The translations under genes and the position numbers were made by a program. DNA of 8,912 nt from the NCBI GenBank assembly GCA_023145575.1, contig JAGLDN010000111.1:1-8912 (forward strand), written 5' to 3'. This DNA comes from Psychromonas sp. Lineage in GTDB: Bacteria > Pseudomonadota > Gammaproteobacteria > Enterobacterales > Psychromonadaceae. Positions within the stretch are counted from its first letter, which is position 1, and each line of letters starts with the position of its first letter. Below are positions 6,629 through 8,912 of this stretch, in pieces. The notes beneath the pieces are model-generated. The model saw only the letters and a list, made by a program, of their open reading frames with translations. It did not search any database and was not told where the DNA came from.

Positions 6629-7684
6629 ATGTCTTATAAAACAAATTCGTCTCGATTTTTATTTTTTTTAGCAAGTATTGTTATTTCTCTAGCGGGAATA
6701 AAATTTGCGGCGCCTATTTTGGTGCCTTTTTTGCTGGCTTTTTTTGTGACTATTATTTGCAACCCTGTGATTAACTTCCTTGAACATTATAAAATGCCTA
6801 GAAGTTTTGCTATTGCGCTAGTGATTATTTTTATTTTTTTTGGATTTGTATTGCTTGGTGGCGTTATTACTTCAGCAGTAACTGATTTTCGACGCGCATT
6901 ACCACAGTATGAATTAGAACTTTCAAATGATCTTAATTTGCAGGTCGCATGGCTCATGGAACATAATTTTCCTATTTCATTATCTGAAGTTAGAAAGTAC
7001 GTTAATCCCTCTAAAATTATGGTATTGGTAACATCCACCTTAAGTGGTTTTAGTAGCATATTGAGCAATACTTTTTTATTGCTTTTAACGGTTATCTTTA
7101 TGCTGGGAGAAGGAGCTATTTTTACTAAAAAAATCCAGCTGGTGTTTGGCAATGAAAGTGATGTAGAAGATCGTGTGAACCATTTTTTTTATTCCGTTAA
7201 TAAATACATGGCGATTAAAACGATTGTTAGCTTAGTAACTGCCTTTATTATTGGCTTTGTTTTGTGGTTAATAAATCTCGATTTTTTTGTATTATGGGCT
7301 TTGCTGGTATTTTTACTTAATTATATTCCAAATATAGGCTCTATTATTGCAGCCGTTCCAGCGATTGCTTTGGCCTTTTTACAACTAGGCTATATGCCCG
7401 CTTTATTTGTTGCACTGCTCTTTATAATTGTTAATATCCTAATGGGTAACGTTGTTGAGCCTAAACTTATGGGTAGAAATTTAGGACTCTCGACTTTAGC
7501 AGTATTTCTTTCCTTAATTTTTTGGGGGTGGTTACTTGGCATTATTGGGATGCTGTTATCGGTTCCCCTGACAATGATTTTAAAAATAGGATTAGAAAAG
7601 AGCAAAGCTGGTCAGAACTTTGCTCTTTTTATTAGCTCAGAAGATGAAATTAACGCCCTCGCAAAAATAAATGACAATAATTGA
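6629..7684 (+). CDS. tqsA: AI-2E / PerM-family membrane protein, TqsA-like
   Basis: Multi-pass inner-membrane protein of the AI-2E (UPF0118, PF01594) family, whose E. coli member TqsA affects export of the quorum signal autoinducer-2. Other members act as ion antiporters or have unknown roles. From ATG 6629 it has 351 residues, close to TqsA's 344. Hydrophobic segments cover roughly residues 10-45 and 55-85 and much of 130-335, with a soluble stretch at about 85-130. Family blocks are clear: FAAPILVPFLLAFF, FLLLLTVIFMLGE, NYIPNIGSIIAAVPAI, and NVVEPKLMGRNLGLSTLAVF followed by LSLIFWGWLLG and GMLLSVPLT. These match TqsA almost word for word. I prefer ATG 6629 over the in-frame TTG at 6614 because GGTGGG (6620-6625) lies just before it. 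The 3' end overlaps the methyltransferase gene by 14 nt. No strong promoter is visible immediately upstream. Transport substrate is inferred. Confidence 0.88.
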   Translation: MSYKTNSSRFLFFLASIVISLAGIKFAAPILVPFLLAFFVTIICNPVINFLEHYKMPRSFAIALVIIFIFFGFVLLGGVITSAVTDFRRALPQYELELSNDLNLQVAWLMEHNFPISLSEVRKYVNPSKIMVLVTSTLSGFSSILSNTFLLLLTVIFMLGEGAIFTKKIQLVFGNESDVEDRVNHFFYSVNKYMAIKTIVSLVTAFIIGFVLWLINLDFFVLWALLVFLLNYIPNIGSIIAAVPAIALAFLQLGYMPALFVALLFIIVNILMGNVVEPKLMGRNLGLSTLAVFLSLIFWGWLLGIIGMLLSVPLTMILKIGLEKSKAGQNFALFISSEDEINALAKINDNN

Positions 7685-8591
7685 TCACATAAATTGGGAG
7701 AGAATTCGCGCACTTTCGCAATTTGAGTTGCAACGATTATTTCACGGGCGAGGATTTTGCTTTAGCGATTTTTCATACATTAATATAGATTGGTTACCAC
7801 CCGTCATTTTGATTATTTTGTATAAACAAAAGAAACAAACATGGCTTAATGACTTATCGCTACAACTTTTAACTAAAATGCAATCAATTTGTTTTGATGT
7901 TAAAAGCATCCAAGTGCAATTTCGTTGTCGTGATTTTTCCCCAACTCAAGTCCTCTTTGGTGAGGTGATAACCGACTTTATTGCACAAGAAAATAATTTA
8001 TATTATAAAATTAATTTAGGAACAAAACAAAATTATGGCATTTTTCTAGATATGAAAAATGCTCGACAGTGGTTGCGAGAAAACAGTAAAGGCAAGCGTA
8101 TCTTAAACTTATTTGCTTATACTTGTGCGTTTTCAAATGTAGCGATCGAGGGTGGGGCATCACATGTTATTAATTTAGATATGAGTAAGGCTGCGCTTGC
8201 TATTGGACGTAATAACCATCGGTTAAATCAACACGATTTAAGTAAAGTAAAATATCTTGGGCATGACTTATTTAAGTCGTGGGGAAAAGTTCAACGCAAA
8301 GGCCCGTATGATATTGTTATTGTAGATCCGCCATCGTTACAAAAAGGCAGCGTCAACATAAAACGAGACTATCCTAAAATTATTCGTCGTTTTCCAAAGT
8401 TACTTAATAAAGGTGGCCTGGCACTAATTTGTTTAAATTCGCCAGATCTTAATTTTACATTTTTAGAAGAGGTGATGCAAACAGAGTGCCAAGAGGCTAA
8501 AATCATACAAAAGATCATGCCTGAAGATCATTTTATTAATTTCATCTCAGATCATGGTATGAAGTGCTTGCTTGTAAAAGTTAATGATTAA
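7671..8591 (+). CDS. Class I SAM-dependent methyltransferase, RlmI-like (COG1092) group
   Basis: Probable cytoplasmic nucleic-acid methyltransferase of the PF10672/COG1092 group that includes the 23S rRNA cytosine methyltransferase RlmI. The 306-residue protein has a divergent N-terminal part (1-115) in place of a recognisable PUA domain, then a Rossmann-fold core. The core has NYGIFLDMKNARQWL (121-135), SAM motif I RILNLFAYTCAFSNVAIEGGA (143-163), acidic NLDMSKAAL (168-176) and the active-site-region motif IVDPPSLQKGS (217-227). A later strand is GGLALICLNSPDL (248-260). RlmI is about 396 residues, so this is a shorter paralogue and the exact target base is unknown. The ATG lies inside the end of the permease gene with no strong ribosome binding site, suggesting translational coupling in a two-gene operon. 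No clear terminator follows. Fold is sure; substrate is not. Confidence 0.85.
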   Translation: MTIIDHINWERIRALSQFELQRLFHGRGFCFSDFSYINIDWLPPVILIILYKQKKQTWLNDLSLQLLTKMQSICFDVKSIQVQFRCRDFSPTQVLFGEVITDFIAQENNLYYKINLGTKQNYGIFLDMKNARQWLRENSKGKRILNLFAYTCAFSNVAIEGGASHVINLDMSKAALAIGRNNHRLNQHDLSKVKYLGHDLFKSWGKVQRKGPYDIVIVDPPSLQKGSVNIKRDYPKIIRRFPKLLNKGGLALICLNSPDLNFTFLEEVMQTECQEAKIIQKIMPEDHFINFISDHGMKCLLVKVND

Positions 8592-8912
8592 ATAACGTTT
8601 CAGCGAAATATTCACGCTAAATAATTGATACTTTGCGTTAAAAGGTATTCTTTTTATTTAGTAAGTATTGAACAAAAAAACTTTTTACATCGAATAATAA
8701 ATTCAACACATCTTGTTATCTAACTTCTATCAAGAAAACACTCTGAATGGTTGTCTGTTTAATTAAACAACTAATAATGCAATGGGTTGTCTGGACACTC
8801 AAATGCCACAAGAAATATAAACAATAAAATGAACAACCTTATTCCTACTTGAGGTAATATTTAGTAACTGATCTTACGCAGTTGATACTTGCACTAGATG
8901 TAAGGCTTCAAT
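8592..8912. other. Non-coding right flank with a 14-bp palindrome and short repeats
   Basis: I see no supported gene here. It contains the palindrome TGTTTAATTAAACA (8756-8769), two direct copies of GGTTGTCTG (8749-8757 and 8785-8793), and an AACAACC in opposite orientation near 8831. These could be binding sites for a gene beyond the window. A weak AGCG/CGCT hairpin near 8603-8620 lacks a T-run, so I do not call it a terminator. Confidence 0.4.

Noticed and set aside
6787..7605. Minus-strand ORFs inside the permease gene
   Set aside because: They lie antisense to well-conserved TqsA-like blocks and show only complement-derived composition.
8874..8912. Minus-strand frame ending IEALHLVQVSTA at the right edge, possibly the tail of a gene
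   Set aside because: Only 12 codons are visible and no family can be recognised, so it is indistinguishable from chance.

Overview
The window reads as an AT-rich chromosomal segment of a facultatively anaerobic marine-type gammaproteobacterium (Psychromonas, Moritella or Shewanella-like). That is an inference from the proteins: a full-length enterobacterial-type AdhE, a very TqsA-like permease, an IS91-type element and low-GC intergenic repeats. No marker in the window fixes the genus.

Layout. Positions 1-945 (minus strand) hold decayed IS91-type mobile DNA. There is a Y2/HUH transposase broken by an early stop and a frameshift and running off the left edge. Just upstream, and overlapping it by ATGA, is the C-terminal tail of a tyrosine recombinase. 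After about 215 bp without a gene comes a complete minus-strand gene for an exported lipoprotein of the adenosine deaminase family (1161-2693). The 598-bp gap 2694-3291 is a mosaic of inverted repeats. It includes two oppositely oriented copies of one module whose end motifs are conserved while the stem sequences differ. The large minus-strand gene 3292-5904 is adhE, the bifunctional acetaldehyde/alcohol dehydrogenase.

The 5905-6628 gap is a divergent control region. It has a good minus-strand promoter that gives adhE a long leader carrying a CA-rich tandem repeat, a back-to-back plus-strand promoter followed by an 18-codon ORF with its own ribosome binding site, and an 18-bp perfect palindrome. 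To the right, two plus-strand genes overlap by 14 nt: an AI-2E/TqsA-family membrane protein and a class I SAM-dependent methyltransferase of the RlmI-like COG1092 group. The last 320 bp carry no gene that I can support.

Functionally, adhE regenerates NAD+ during fermentation by reducing acetyl-CoA to ethanol. The lipoprotein would deaminate extracytoplasmic adenosine-like nucleosides. The permease/methyltransferase pair looks like a small independent operon. I see no defence system, CRISPR array, tRNA, rRNA or clear new multi-gene system. The most unusual material is in the intergenic DNA: the structured repeat modules, the adhE leader and the possible gene remnant near 6212.
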